Shown here: in pieces, positions 1 to 8,612 of the stretch
How positions within the stretch are numbered: position 1 is the first letter of the stretch
How the letters are laid out: every line of letters begins with the position of its first letter
Origin: Flavobacteriales bacterium
GTDB lineage: Bacteria > Bacteroidota > Bacteroidia > Flavobacteriales_F > PHOS-HE28
DNA length: 64,000 nucleotides
Direction: 5' to 3'
Assembly (NCBI GenBank): GCA_016710965.1
Contig: JADJTW010000033.1
Span: 72,223 to 136,222 of the forward strand
Notes under the pieces: model-generated
The model's database searches: none
Told to the model about the DNA's origin: nothing
The model's input: the letters and a program-made list of their open reading frames with translations, nothing else
Position numbers and translations under genes: made by a program

Positions 1-39
1 GTCCGCATTCCGCTTGGGGAATCCGCCACCTTCAACCCG

Positions 40-1233
40 ATGGCCTTGCGATCGGAGCCGGTCTTCCTATACCGAAGGTTAGCGGATATCGACAGGCAGG
101 TACTGGGGGTGGGGTGCCTTTCGACATCGGATTCGCCGGTGCTGGACCCCGAAGGTCGGGCCGTGGATTGGACATTCGGGCACTTATGCTACCATTTCAA
201 CCATGAAGGAAGCGGGTTGTGGCTGGATCACGGATCGCACACGGAATTCCCGCGTTCCGAGTGGACCGTGCCGCGTTGGGTGGTGGAGTGGAGCAGGGGA
301 GAAGCAGTGCTCCATTGCATGCCCGGCGATGAGCAAGCAGCACGCGAATTCGCGACCGGCTTGCTCGCGCCGAAGGAACAGGCCAGTCCGGTCGTCGCCC
401 TCGATTGGCATTGCCTCACGGACCGTGACACCTATCTGCAGCGCGCCCAGTCGCTCATGAAGCGCATCCAGCGTGGCGATATCTACGAAGTGAACTACTG
501 CATCGAACGCGTGGCCAACGAACGCAGCTTCGACCCGTTCCGTGCATTCCCGCAGCTCCTCGAATACACCGATGCACCCTTCGCAGCCTTCCATCGCCGG
601 GGCGAGCGCTACGCCCTGTGCATGAGCCCCGAACGGTTCCTGGCAATGGATGGCCGGCGTGTGGTGGGCGAGCCGATGAAAGGAACACGGCCGCGAGCAG
701 CCGAGCGCCTGGAGGATGAACGATTGAGAGCCGAGCTGGCCACCGACCCCAAAGAGCGCAGTGAGAATATCATGGCGCTCGACGTGATGCGCCATGACCT
801 TTCCCGGATAGCTGCGCCTCGATCCGTGAACGTGGAGGAGCTCTGCGGTGTGCGTTCATTCCCGCGCGTGCATCAGCTGGTCAGCACAGTATCGGCACTC
901 CTTGCCGATGGGGCGACCCCCTTTGATGCCGTTCGCGCTGCATTCCCTCCAGCGAGCATGACGGGTGCGCCGAAGCGCAGCGCCATGCGCCTGATCGATG
1001 CCATGGAAGACGCCGCGCGCGGATTGTACAGCGGTGCGTTGGGCTTCTTTGCTCCGGACGGTACCGCGGACCTCAATGTGGTCATTCGCACCGTGCTCTT
1101 CGATGCATCCAACGGCAGGCTCACGCTCACTACGGGCAGTGCGCTCACCGCCCTGTGCGATCCAGCGACCGAGTGGGAGGAATGCCGGATCAAGGCGCTC
1201 TCGATCATCAATGGCCTTGGCGATGCTCGATGA
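40..1233 (+). CDS. pabB: Aminodeoxychorismate synthase component I
   Basis: Aminates chorismate to 4-amino-4-deoxychorismate for p-aminobenzoate and folate synthesis, normally with a PabA glutaminase, which is not in view. The chorismate-binding domain fills roughly residues 120-395. The family run FPPASMTGAPK is at 302-312. The sequence EPMKGTR puts a lysine (K214) where PabB enzymes have their active-site lysine and anthranilate synthase has alanine, so PabB is preferred over TrpE. ATG at 40 is used, but the frame stays open to base 1, so the real start may lie outside the window. Its 3' end overlaps tilS, suggesting translational coupling. FolC, a later folate enzyme, is encoded at 24709. 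Confidence 0.88.
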   Translation: MALRSEPVFLYRRLADIDRQVLGVGCLSTSDSPVLDPEGRAVDWTFGHLCYHFNHEGSGLWLDHGSHTEFPRSEWTVPRWVVEWSRGEAVLHCMPGDEQAAREFATGLLAPKEQASPVVALDWHCLTDRDTYLQRAQSLMKRIQRGDIYEVNYCIERVANERSFDPFRAFPQLLEYTDAPFAAFHRRGERYALCMSPERFLAMDGRRVVGEPMKGTRPRAAERLEDERLRAELATDPKERSENIMALDVMRHDLSRIAAPRSVNVEELCGVRSFPRVHQLVSTVSALLADGATPFDAVRAAFPPASMTGAPKRSAMRLIDAMEDAARGLYSGALGFFAPDGTADLNVVIRTVLFDASNGRLTLTTGSALTALCDPATEWEECRIKALSIINGLGDAR

Positions 1234-2539
1234 GGTGAGGCGATACATCCTGCGCGGGTCCCTGCTGCCGCCGGGCGCACCGGTGCGCGTGGCGGTGAGC
1301 GGAGGCGTGGATAGCATGGTGCTGCTGCACGTGCTGCGTGCCTTGGGCCATCCGTGCAAGGTGGCGCATGCCGACCATGGTTTGCGCGGAACGGAAAGCG
1401 ATGGCGATCGCGAGTTCGTGGTGGCGCATTGCCGCGCGCTGGGCGTTGCCGTGGAAACCGCTCGTTTGGACGTGAAGGCCCACGCCAGCGCGAATGGGCT
1501 TTCGGTGCAGATGGCCGCGCGCGAACTGCGATTGTCTTGGTTGAAGTCGCTGGGGCAGCACGACGGTTTGCCCACGGCGCTCGGCCACCACGCCGATGAT
1601 GCCGTGGAGACGCTGTTCATCAACCTGCTGCGCGGAACAGGCGAGCATGGTTGGTGCGCGATGGCGCCTGTCAGCGGTTCCTTCATCAGGCCGTTATTGG
1701 GCGTGCATCGCACACCGATCCTCGAATACGCGCAGGAAGAGGGGATCCCCTTCCGTGAAGACAGCAGCAACGCCGAGGCCAAGTACTTGCGCAACCGCAT
1801 CAGGCACGAACTGGTGCCCTTGCTCGATAATCTGAGGCCGGGCGCCACGCGCACGATTGCAAGGTCCATTGCCATGCTGCGCGAATTGGAGCACGTCGCA
1901 GAAGACTTGGGCCTGGAGCGTTCTGCGGGTGTTGAAGAAGCGCCGGATGGTACTACGCGGGCGAGACTTGAAGCGATCGAGGGGAGCCACGCGCCGCTGC
2001 TGCTGTTGCATCGGTTGTTGCGGCCCAGGGGCTTCCATCCTGATGCGATCGAACGCGTCCTCGAAGCGGTGCGTGCTCATGCCACAGGAAGCCTGTTCGC
2101 TACGCAGCGGTGGCAGGCATGCGTGGATCGAAAGCACCTTATCATCAGCCCTGCGGCAGAGCCTGCACCGTCCTACAGCATCGAGCAAGAATCCGGTCAT
2201 GGGATCGCAGGCCCCTTCTCCTTCGGTTGGATGGATCAGCGTGGAGGTGTTCCAGCCTCCATGGATGAAGTGCTGCTCGATGCCGACCGGCTCTCATTCC
2301 CAATGGAACTGAGGCCCTGGCGGCACGGCGACCGCATCCGCCCCATCGGACTGCATGGCACCAAGCTCGTGAGCGATATCCTCATCGATGCCAAAGTGCC
2401 AAGGAGCGAGAAGCCATCGACCTACGTGCTGGTGAGCGCGGGAGAAGTGGCTTGGTTGGTGGGGCACCGATTGGCCGAGGGCTTCCAAGCCAGCGACCGA
2501 TCGAGGAGGGTTTGGCACTGCCGCCTTCACAAGAATTGA
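1211..2539 (+). CDS. tilS: tRNA(Ile)-lysidine synthase
   Basis: Cytosolic enzyme that uses ATP and lysine to convert C34 of the CAU-anticodon isoleucine tRNA to lysidine, so that it reads AUA. The N-type ATP pyrophosphatase loop SGGVDS is at residues 30-35, followed by the family HADHGLRG segment. The C-terminal TilS domain is recognisable from RPIGLHGTKLVSDILIDAKV near the end. Length about 442 residues is normal. The frame is open much further upstream, but homology begins here. ATG at 1211 overlaps pabB by 23 bp and ATG at 1223 (overlap 11 bp) is equally possible. Confidence 0.93.
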   Translation: MALAMLDEVRRYILRGSLLPPGAPVRVAVSGGVDSMVLLHVLRALGHPCKVAHADHGLRGTESDGDREFVVAHCRALGVAVETARLDVKAHASANGLSVQMAARELRLSWLKSLGQHDGLPTALGHHADDAVETLFINLLRGTGEHGWCAMAPVSGSFIRPLLGVHRTPILEYAQEEGIPFREDSSNAEAKYLRNRIRHELVPLLDNLRPGATRTIARSIAMLRELEHVAEDLGLERSAGVEEAPDGTTRARLEAIEGSHAPLLLLHRLLRPRGFHPDAIERVLEAVRAHATGSLFATQRWQACVDRKHLIISPAAEPAPSYSIEQESGHGIAGPFSFGWMDQRGGVPASMDEVLLDADRLSFPMELRPWRHGDRIRPIGLHGTKLVSDILIDAKVPRSEKPSTYVLVSAGEVAWLVGHRLAEGFQASDRSRRVWHCRLHKN

Positions 2540-2584
2540 CGGCACGACTTATCCACTGCGGGCACCAACCGGAGCTGACGCGCC

Positions 2585-2593
2585 TATCTTTTG
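2585..2593 (+). promoter_or_regulatory. Possible -7 element before small conserved gene
   Basis: TATCTTTTG resembles the Bacteroidota -7 element TAnnTTTG with one extra T. It lies about 21 bp before the ATG at 2615. Confidence 0.3.
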
Positions 2594-2614
2594 ACACCAC
2601 AAACGACCTCAGCC

Positions 2615-2905
2615 ATGCCCGCCCTGCACACCACCATCGCCAAAGAGCGCATCCCGTCGTTGCGCTTTCCCCGTCAGCCGGTGCCCTTGACCGATGAGCA
2701 GCACCTCGCGATCCTGCATAAGATGGAGCAGGCCACGCGCTTGGGCAATGCCGAACATGGCAAGTGCCGCATCATCTTCCAGGACGATGAAGGATTGAAG
2801 GCGGTGGAAACGACCATCTGGGCCTTCGATCCGGAGAACATCGTGCTCAAGTACGGCATGACCATTCCCGTGGCCCGCGTGGTGGAGATCGAGTATCCCT
2901 CGTAG
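2615..2905 (+). CDS. Small conserved protein of unknown function
   Basis: A 96-residue soluble protein without signal peptide or membrane segment. The C-terminal half (KAVETTIWAFDPENIVLKYG then IPVARVVEIEY) resembles a short conserved family I have seen in Bacteroidota, without known function. An in-frame TTG at 2591 would add eight residues, but the ATG at 2615 fits the family start better and places a promoter-like element just upstream. It lies alone between tilS and the DsbD genes. No catalytic motif is apparent. Confidence 0.65.
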   Translation: MPALHTTIAKERIPSLRFPRQPVPLTDEQHLAILHKMEQATRLGNAEHGKCRIIFQDDEGLKAVETTIWAFDPENIVLKYGMTIPVARVVEIEYPS

Positions 2906-2960
2906 GAACAGGATCCCTAGGATCGGCGAACCCCCCGGTAGCGCACGCTAAGGGGCTGGT

Positions 2961-2968
2961 TAGTTTTG
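2961..2968 (+). promoter_or_regulatory. Promoter -7 element (TAGTTTTG)
   Basis: Perfect match to TAnnTTTG, 13 bp before the ATG at 2982, probably driving the two DsbD-type genes. No clear -33 TTTG was found. Confidence 0.5.
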
Positions 2969-2981
2969 CGACCCTGCACGC

Positions 2982-3422
2982 ATGAACATCCTCCCTGCCC
3001 TCGTGAGCCTGATCGCCGTGCCTCAGCCCTCAGGCCCGGTCCGGTGGTCCACCGAAGCCTCCGTCGCCTCGGATGGATCGGTGCGCGTTGAGATCGTCGC
3101 CCATTGCGAGGAGGGTTGGCACATCTACGCCACCGAACTACCTAGCGACCAAGGCCCCTTGCCCACGGTGTTCCGGTTCACGCCATCGAGCGCATACGCT
3201 TCGCTGGGTGCGCTGCAGGAACCGAAGGCCGTGGAAGAATTCGATGAGAACTTCGGAGTGCAGGTGCGTCATCACAGTGGCGAGGCGCGTTTCCTGCTTT
3301 CCGTAAAGCCCGTGATCAGCGGTGCTTTCTCCGTGGAGGGAGAAGTGGAGTACATGGCCTGCAATGGAAGCACCTGCCTTCCGCCCGTGTCGGTGCCGTT
3401 CAAGATCGATATAACCCCGTAG
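2982..3422 (+). CDS. Periplasmic DsbD alpha-domain-like protein
   Basis: A 146-residue protein with a short hydrophobic N-terminus consistent with export. The rest matches the N-terminal (DsbC-binding-type) domain of thiol:disulfide interchange proteins: EGWHIYATE near residue 45 and a paired-cysteine segment EYMACNGSTCLPP close to the C-terminus. The same segment appears in the first domain of the next gene (EYMTCNDETCLPP), so this looks like a freestanding paralogue of that domain. It precedes dsbD by 8 bp and probably shares its transcript. It may relay electrons from DsbD to a periplasmic partner; that role is inference. Confidence 0.78.
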   Translation: MNILPALVSLIAVPQPSGPVRWSTEASVASDGSVRVEIVAHCEEGWHIYATELPSDQGPLPTVFRFTPSSAYASLGALQEPKAVEEFDENFGVQVRHHSGEARFLLSVKPVISGAFSVEGEVEYMACNGSTCLPPVSVPFKIDITP

Positions 3423-3430
3423 AGGACGAG

Positions 3431-5500
3431 ATGAAGCGAGCGAATGTGCGTATCGGACTTGCGGCGTTCGCAGCCTCTCTGTTGTTGGCTGGTTGCGGCA
3501 AGGATCAACCCGGCGCGCAGGATGCCGCCGCCATCAAGCTCGATCCGGCCAACGATCGCGTGGCCTGGAGCGTGAGCGCCGTGCCTGTCGAGGGAGACCT
3601 GTGGAGCATCGCCTTCCATGCACAGATCGATGAAGGCTGGAGCGTGTACAGCACCGAGAACTTCGGCGACATGGGTCCCTGGCCCAGTTCATTCCTCTTT
3701 GATACGCTCGCCCACGTGGTGGTGCATGATGGGGTGGAGGAAGTAAGCGGCCACACGATCGAAGGCAACGATCCCGTATTCGACATGACGGTGCGGAAGT
3801 TCAAGCACGATGTCGATTTCAAGCGGAAGGTGGAACTGCTCGCGCCCGAGGTGCCCATCTCGGGGGCCTTCGAGTACATGACCTGCAATGATGAGACCTG
3901 CCTGCCTCCTGCAAAGGTCTTCTACCAGTTGAACGCCGACAGTGGCACCTTTCGCCTTAGCCTGGTGCCGTTCGACCTGAGCAAGTACAAGGTGGTGAGC
4001 TGCGCCGATGGCAGGTACAAATTGGCCAACGTGGACCTGGAACGGCCCGTGGTGCCCGGTGGGCGTGAAGACCACAAGAACAGCAGCTTGCTCATGCTCT
4101 TCGCCCTGGGCTTCATCGGCGGTTTGCTTGCCCTATTGACACCGTGCGTATTCCCGATGATCCCGCTCACGGTGAGCTTCTTCACCAAAGGCAGTGAAGA
4201 CCGCAAGAAGGGACTGCGCAACGCCATCACATACGGCGCATTCATCCTGCTCATCTATCTGGTCTTCAGCATCCCCTTCCATGTGCTGGGCTCGGTGAAC
4301 GAAGAGATCTTCAACGAGATCAGCACCAACCCCTGGTTGAACGTCTTCTTCTTCGTCATCTTCATCGTCTTCGCCATCTCCTTCTTCGGCTACTTCGAGA
4401 TCACCCTGCCCAGCAGTTGGGTGAATCGAATGGACCAGAACGCGTCGCGCTTCGGTGGCATGATCGGCATCTTCTTCATGGCGCTCACCCTCGCGCTGGT
4501 GTCATTCAGTTGCACGGGTCCCATCCTGGGCTCCTTGCTCGCTGGTGCCCTCACGGCCGATGGCGGTGCATGGCAGCTTACGGCCGGCATGGGCGGCTTC
4601 GGTCTTGCGCTCGCGCTGCCCTTCGGCCTGTTCGCGCTCTTCCCGCAATGGCTGAACAGCCTTCCGCGCAGCGGCAGCTGGCTCAACACCGTCAAGGTCG
4701 TGCTCGGCTTCATCGAGCTGGCGCTGGCGATCAAGTTCTTCAGCAACGCCGATCTCGTGCTCAACTGGGGGCTGCTCAAGCGCGAACTCTTCATCGGCTT
4801 GTGGATCGTCATCGGCATCGGTCTGGCGCTCTATCTCTTCGGCCGCATCCGGTTCCCGCATGACAGCCCGGTGAAGAAGCTGGCTCCATTGCGCCTCGGC
4901 TTCGGCATCGTAACCGCCTTGTTCGTTCTGTACCTCATACCGGGCCTCACCAGCGGCCCCTGGCGCAACCTGAAGCTCTTGAGCGGCTTCCCTCCTCCGC
5001 TGTTCTACAGCTACTACCATCAGACCAGCGAATGCCCGCTCGGCCTGGTGTGCCATCACAGCATTGAGGAAGGACAAAGGGCATCGCAGGCCAGTGGCAA
5101 GCCGATGCTCATAGACAATACCGGTTGGGCGTGCGTGAACTGCCGCAAGATGGAAGAGACCGTATGGAGCGAGCCGGAGATCCTGAAGATCCTCCAGGAC
5201 CACTATGTCCTTGTTTCCCTTTACGTGGACGACAAGCGCGAACTGCCCAAGGAGGAACAGCACGTATACATCAACTGCCGCGGGCAGAAGAAGCTGATCA
5301 CCACCGAAGGGAACCGCTGGGCCACCATGCAGAGCGAGAGCTTCGGCAGCGTAAGCCAGCCGCTGTATGTGCTGCTCAGCCCCGAAGGGCAGTTGCTCAC
5401 CGATCCCGTGGGCTACACCCCGGACAAGGATGCGTACGGCGAGTTCCTCGAGCGGGGCATACAGGGTATGCAGGTGCTGGGAGCGGAGGCGAGCAGGTAG
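3431..5500 (+). CDS. dsbD: Thiol:disulfide interchange protein DsbD
   Basis: Carries reducing power from cytosolic thioredoxin across the inner membrane to periplasmic proteins. Order: lipoprotein signal with lipobox LLLAGC (C22); periplasmic alpha domain with C152 and C157; a multi-helix DsbD/CcdA membrane domain from about residue 215 to 505, including LLALLTPCVFPMIPL and FSCTGPILGS, which hold the transport cysteines; and a C-terminal thioredoxin-like domain with CVNC (C568, C571) after DNTGWA. At 689 residues it has the full three-domain layout. The lipobox suggests membrane anchoring by lipid at the N-terminus. Confidence 0.93.
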   Translation: MKRANVRIGLAAFAASLLLAGCGKDQPGAQDAAAIKLDPANDRVAWSVSAVPVEGDLWSIAFHAQIDEGWSVYSTENFGDMGPWPSSFLFDTLAHVVVHDGVEEVSGHTIEGNDPVFDMTVRKFKHDVDFKRKVELLAPEVPISGAFEYMTCNDETCLPPAKVFYQLNADSGTFRLSLVPFDLSKYKVVSCADGRYKLANVDLERPVVPGGREDHKNSSLLMLFALGFIGGLLALLTPCVFPMIPLTVSFFTKGSEDRKKGLRNAITYGAFILLIYLVFSIPFHVLGSVNEEIFNEISTNPWLNVFFFVIFIVFAISFFGYFEITLPSSWVNRMDQNASRFGGMIGIFFMALTLALVSFSCTGPILGSLLAGALTADGGAWQLTAGMGGFGLALALPFGLFALFPQWLNSLPRSGSWLNTVKVVLGFIELALAIKFFSNADLVLNWGLLKRELFIGLWIVIGIGLALYLFGRIRFPHDSPVKKLAPLRLGFGIVTALFVLYLIPGLTSGPWRNLKLLSGFPPPLFYSYYHQTSECPLGLVCHHSIEEGQRASQASGKPMLIDNTGWACVNCRKMEETVWSEPEILKILQDHYVLVSLYVDDKRELPKEEQHVYINCRGQKKLITTEGNRWATMQSESFGSVSQPLYVLLSPEGQLLTDPVGYTPDKDAYGEFLERGIQGMQVLGAEASR

Positions 5501-5527
5501 GCGCGATGCCGTCTTGCCCTGAAAGCG

Positions 5528-5535
5528 CATCTTTG
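5528..5535 (+). promoter_or_regulatory. Possible -7 element before gmhA
   Basis: CATCTTTG has one mismatch to TAnnTTTG and ends only 5 bp before the gmhA ATG at 5541. If used, the transcript would be leaderless. Confidence 0.3.
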
Positions 5536-5540
5536 GTGCG

Positions 5541-6140
5541 ATGAGCACTGAGCGTGTCCGTTCGCATTTCAACGAAGCAGCAGAAGTCCTGCAACGCTTC
5601 ATCGCCGACCCGGCGAACCTGGCTGCCGTGGAGCAGGCCGGAGCATTCATGAGCTATTGCCTGAAGCAGGGCGCCAAGGTGATCAGCTGCGGCAATGGCG
5701 GCAGCATGTGCGATGCCATGCACTTCGCCGAAGAGCTCACCGGCCGCTTCCGCGATGACCGCGCGCCCATCGCCGCCATCAGCATCAGCGACCCCGGCCA
5801 CCTGACCTGCGTGGGCAATGATCATGGCTTCGAGCAGGTGTTCTCTCGCTTCGTGCAGGCGCATGGCAAAGAGGGCGATGTGCTGCTCGCCATCAGCACC
5901 AGCGGCAATAGCCCCAACGTGCTTCGCGCTGCGGAAGTGGCACGTGAGAAAGGCATGCACGTGATCGGCCTCACCGGAAAAGATGGCGGCAAGCTGGCTG
6001 CGCTATGCACGGTGGAGGTGCGCGTTCCGCACAATGGTTATGCAGACCGCGTGCAGGAAGTGCACATCAAGGTCATCCACGCCCTCATCGATCACATCGA
6101 GCGCGACCTGGCCGCTCCACAGCGACCTGATCGGTACTAG
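5541..6140 (+). CDS. gmhA: Sedoheptulose 7-phosphate isomerase
   Basis: Cytosolic SIS-domain enzyme converting sedoheptulose 7-phosphate to D-glycero-D-manno-heptose 7-phosphate, the first step of heptose supply for lipopolysaccharide. The 199-residue protein shows the family runs SCGNGGSMCDAMHFAEELTGR, DPGHLTCVGND and AISTSGNSPNVLRA, and the C-terminal QEVHIKVIHALIDHIE helix. It lies 40 bp after dsbD and ends 3 bp before the comM-like gene, so the last two are probably cotranscribed. Later heptose genes (hldE, gmhB) are not in the window. Confidence 0.93.
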   Translation: MSTERVRSHFNEAAEVLQRFIADPANLAAVEQAGAFMSYCLKQGAKVISCGNGGSMCDAMHFAEELTGRFRDDRAPIAAISISDPGHLTCVGNDHGFEQVFSRFVQAHGKEGDVLLAISTSGNSPNVLRAAEVAREKGMHVIGLTGKDGGKLAALCTVEVRVPHNGYADRVQEVHIKVIHALIDHIERDLAAPQRPDRY

Positions 6141-6143
6141 AAC

Positions 6144-7682
6144 ATGCTCGTCAAGGTCTTCGGCAGCGCGGTCTTCGGCATCAACGCCACCATCGTCACC
6201 GCCGAGGTGAACGTGGAGGTCGGCGCGTTCTTCATGATCGTGGGCCTGCCGGACAGTTCGGTGCGCGAGAGCCAGCAGCGCATGGATGCCGCGCTGCGCA
6301 ACAACGGCTTCTACATGCCGCGCGGCAAGGGCATCACCGTCAACCTGGCGCCAGCGGATATCCGCAAGGAGGGAACCGCCTACGACCTGCCGTTGGCCGT
6401 GGGGTTGCTTGCAGCAACGGAACAAGTCCCCGCTGAGATGCTCGAGACGCACCTCGTCATGGGCGAGCTCTCGCTCGACGGCGGCGTGCGCCCCATCAAA
6501 GGCGCGCTTCCCATCGCGCTCGAAGCGAAGAAGCAAGGGTTCAAGGGCATCATCCTGCCCGCCGCCAACGCACGCGAAGCAGCCATCGTCAACGGCTTGG
6601 AAGTATTCGGTGTCGAGCACCTGCGCGAAGTGGTGGATCTGATGAAAGGGGAAAGCAGCCTTCAACCCATCCTCGTGGACATCGAGGAGGAGTTCGCGAA
6701 CAGCAGTCGCAGCTATCCGGTGGATATCGCCGATGTGAAAGGGCAGGAGAACATCAAACGGGCCTTCGAGATCGCTGCGGCGGGCGGGCACAACATCATC
6801 CTCATCGGTCCGCCCGGCGCGGGCAAGACCATGCTGGCCAAGCGGCTGCCCACCATCCTGCCGCCGCTCAACATAGACGAGGCGCTGGAGACCACCAAGA
6901 TCCATAGCGTGGCCGGCAAGCTGCGCAAGGAGGACAGCCTACTAAGCGTGCGGCCCTACCGCTCACCGCACCACACCATCAGCGATGTTGCCCTGGTGGG
7001 CGGTGGCTCCTTCCCGCAGCCCGGCGAGATCAGCTTGGCGCACAACGGCGTGCTCTTCCTGGATGAGCTGCCCGAGTTCAAGCGGCAGGTGCTCGAGGTG
7101 CTGCGACAGCCGCTGGAGGATCGCGTGGTCACCATCAGCCGGGCGAAATTCTCGGTGGAGTACCCGGCCAGCTTCATGCTCGTGGCTGCCATGAACCCCT
7201 GCCCCTGCGGCTATTACAACCACCCGGACAAGCAATGCGTTTGCGCGCCGGGCGTGGTTCAGAAATACCTCAACAAGGTGAGCGGCCCCTTGCTCGATCG
7301 CATCGACATCCATATCGAGGTAACGCCCGTGCCGTTCGCCGAACTGAGCGCTGAACGGCCTACGGAGAAGAGCGCCGAGATGCGCGATCGCGTGATCGCT
7401 GCACGGCGGGTACAGCAGGATCGCTATGCTGGCAAGCGCATCCATTGCAACGCGCAGATCGGCAGCAAGGAGCTGCGGGAGATCTGCCGCATCGATGCCA
7501 CCGGCAAGGCCTTGCTGGAGAAGGCCATGGACCGGCTGGGCCTCAGCGCCCGCGCCTACGACCGCATCCTGAAGGTGGCGCGCACCATCGCCGATATGAC
7601 CGCCAGCCCGGACATCCGCACGGAGCACCTGGCCGAGGCCATCCAGTACCGGTCGCTCGACCGGGAGGGGTGGGCGGGTTAG
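6144..7682 (+). CDS. comM: YifB/ComM family magnesium-chelatase-like AAA+ ATPase
   Basis: A 512-residue protein of the YifB/ComM family, whose studied members act as DNA helicases during natural transformation. An N-terminal Lon-protease-like fold (GLPDSSVRESQQRMDAAL, LAPADIRKEG) is followed by the AAA+ module with Walker A GPPGAGKT at residues 222-229 and Walker B FLDELPEF. A cysteine cluster NPCPCGYYNHPDKQCVC is typical of the family. The C-terminal magnesium-chelatase domain ends the protein. ATG at 6144 is 3 bp after gmhA. Whether this organism is transformable cannot be told from the window. Confidence 0.92.
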   Translation: MLVKVFGSAVFGINATIVTAEVNVEVGAFFMIVGLPDSSVRESQQRMDAALRNNGFYMPRGKGITVNLAPADIRKEGTAYDLPLAVGLLAATEQVPAEMLETHLVMGELSLDGGVRPIKGALPIALEAKKQGFKGIILPAANAREAAIVNGLEVFGVEHLREVVDLMKGESSLQPILVDIEEEFANSSRSYPVDIADVKGQENIKRAFEIAAAGGHNIILIGPPGAGKTMLAKRLPTILPPLNIDEALETTKIHSVAGKLRKEDSLLSVRPYRSPHHTISDVALVGGGSFPQPGEISLAHNGVLFLDELPEFKRQVLEVLRQPLEDRVVTISRAKFSVEYPASFMLVAAMNPCPCGYYNHPDKQCVCAPGVVQKYLNKVSGPLLDRIDIHIEVTPVPFAELSAERPTEKSAEMRDRVIAARRVQQDRYAGKRIHCNAQIGSKELREICRIDATGKALLEKAMDRLGLSARAYDRILKVARTIADMTASPDIRTEHLAEAIQYRSLDREGWAG

Positions 7683-7742
7683 CCACGTAACCCGGCGGGA
7701 CCATGTTGCGTTCGAGGGGGCCGAACAACGACCCCGCTCTCC

Positions 7743-8435
7743 GTGCGCATCGCCCAAACGCTCTTCATCGTCCTCCTTGGTTCGGCCTTCATGCCTTGCT
7801 TGGCACAGGCTCAAACGGAGCGGCAATACCTGGATGAGGTCCTGGCATCCACTACGTCCAAGCGAGCGAAGTACTACCGCGTGAACGAAGGCCAGGAGGG
7901 CGATCTCTGGATCGGCAAGACCTACACGGTAGACGGCAAGTTGAAGGCGGAAGGCCGCTATCGCGATGCCTCGCTCACCATTCCCGAAGGCGCTTTCACC
8001 TTCTACCACGCCAACGGCAAAGTGGAAAGCCACGGCCTGTACAAGAACGGATACAAGTCCGGCATTTGGGAACGCTACGACGTTTGGGGACAGGCACTGG
8101 CCGAGAAGGTCTATGACCCCGAAGTGCTCGCCGGGATCGTGTACACGCGGGCCGAGGCGATGCCCGCCTATCCGGGAGGTGACCAGCGCGCCTTCGTGCG
8201 CTACATCCGTGAGAGAGTATCGCCCTTGAGCGGTGATCGGCTGAAGGCCGATGTGACCACGAGCTTCGTGGTGGAGAAGAATGGCGAGCTCACCGATGTG
8301 AAGGTCGTTGGCGGTGCCAGTGACGTTTTCAACGGCCAGCTTGTCGATGCCGTGAAGTCCACCTCGCCCTGGCAGCCCGGCGCCGACAACGGCCGCCCCG
8401 TGCGCGTGCAGATGCGCGTGCCCGTACAGTTCTAG
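7743..8435 (+). CDS. Secreted MORN-like protein with TonB C-terminal domain
   Basis: A 230-residue exported protein. A GTG start gives a signal peptide ending near AQAQ (about residue 23). Residues 55-110 contain MORN-like toxin/variant repeats of the form GKLKAEGRY, GKVESHGLYKNGYKSGIW. Residues about 145-230 form a TonB C-terminal-like domain (YPGGDQRAFVRYI, DVTTSFVVEKNGELTDVKVVGG). Unlike a true TonB it lacks a transmembrane anchor and proline-rich arm, so it is probably periplasmic or outer-membrane associated. Such proteins are common and mostly uncharacterised in Bacteroidota. It ends 27 bp before a strong hairpin. Confidence 0.75.
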   Translation: MRIAQTLFIVLLGSAFMPCLAQAQTERQYLDEVLASTTSKRAKYYRVNEGQEGDLWIGKTYTVDGKLKAEGRYRDASLTIPEGAFTFYHANGKVESHGLYKNGYKSGIWERYDVWGQALAEKVYDPEVLAGIVYTRAEAMPAYPGGDQRAFVRYIRERVSPLSGDRLKADVTTSFVVEKNGELTDVKVVGGASDVFNGQLVDAVKSTSPWQPGADNGRPVRVQMRVPVQF

Positions 8436-8461
8436 AACCACACTCCATACACCATAAGCTG

Positions 8462-8489
8462 CGAAGCCGGCCCCGTAAGGCCGGCTTCG
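8462..8489. terminator. Perfect 11-bp hairpin between convergent units
   Basis: CGAAGCCGGCC pairs perfectly with GGCCGGCTTCG around the loop CCGTAA. It follows the TonB-C gene and, on the other strand, lies 20 bp after the stop codon of the detached secA 3' end. No T tract flanks it. It reads naturally as the original shared terminator of the TonB-C gene and secA. Confidence 0.7.
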
Positions 8490-8509
8490 GGCTGTTGAGC
8501 GGTGGAGGT

Positions 8510-8612
8510 TCACGCATCCTTCCCGTGGCACTGCTTGTATTTCTTGCCGCTCCCGCAGGGGCAGGGGTCGTTGCGCCCGGCCTTCTTCTCCACGCGAACT
8601 GGCACCGAGGGT
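8510..8612 (-). pseudogene. Detached duplicate of the secA 3' end
   Basis: These 103 bp align without gaps to 10905-11007, the last codons of secA, with five mismatches. Translated on the minus strand they give the SecA tail with the canonical SEC-C zinc motif NDPCPCGSGKKYKQCHG, ending in a TGA stop. Homology stops sharply at 8612/8613, where an unrelated T9SS gene remnant begins. The live secA has NDPRACGSGKKYKQCHG instead. The detached copy therefore looks like the ancestral secA terminus, displaced when the intervening segment arrived. It has no start codon and is not expected to be expressed. Confidence 0.85.
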
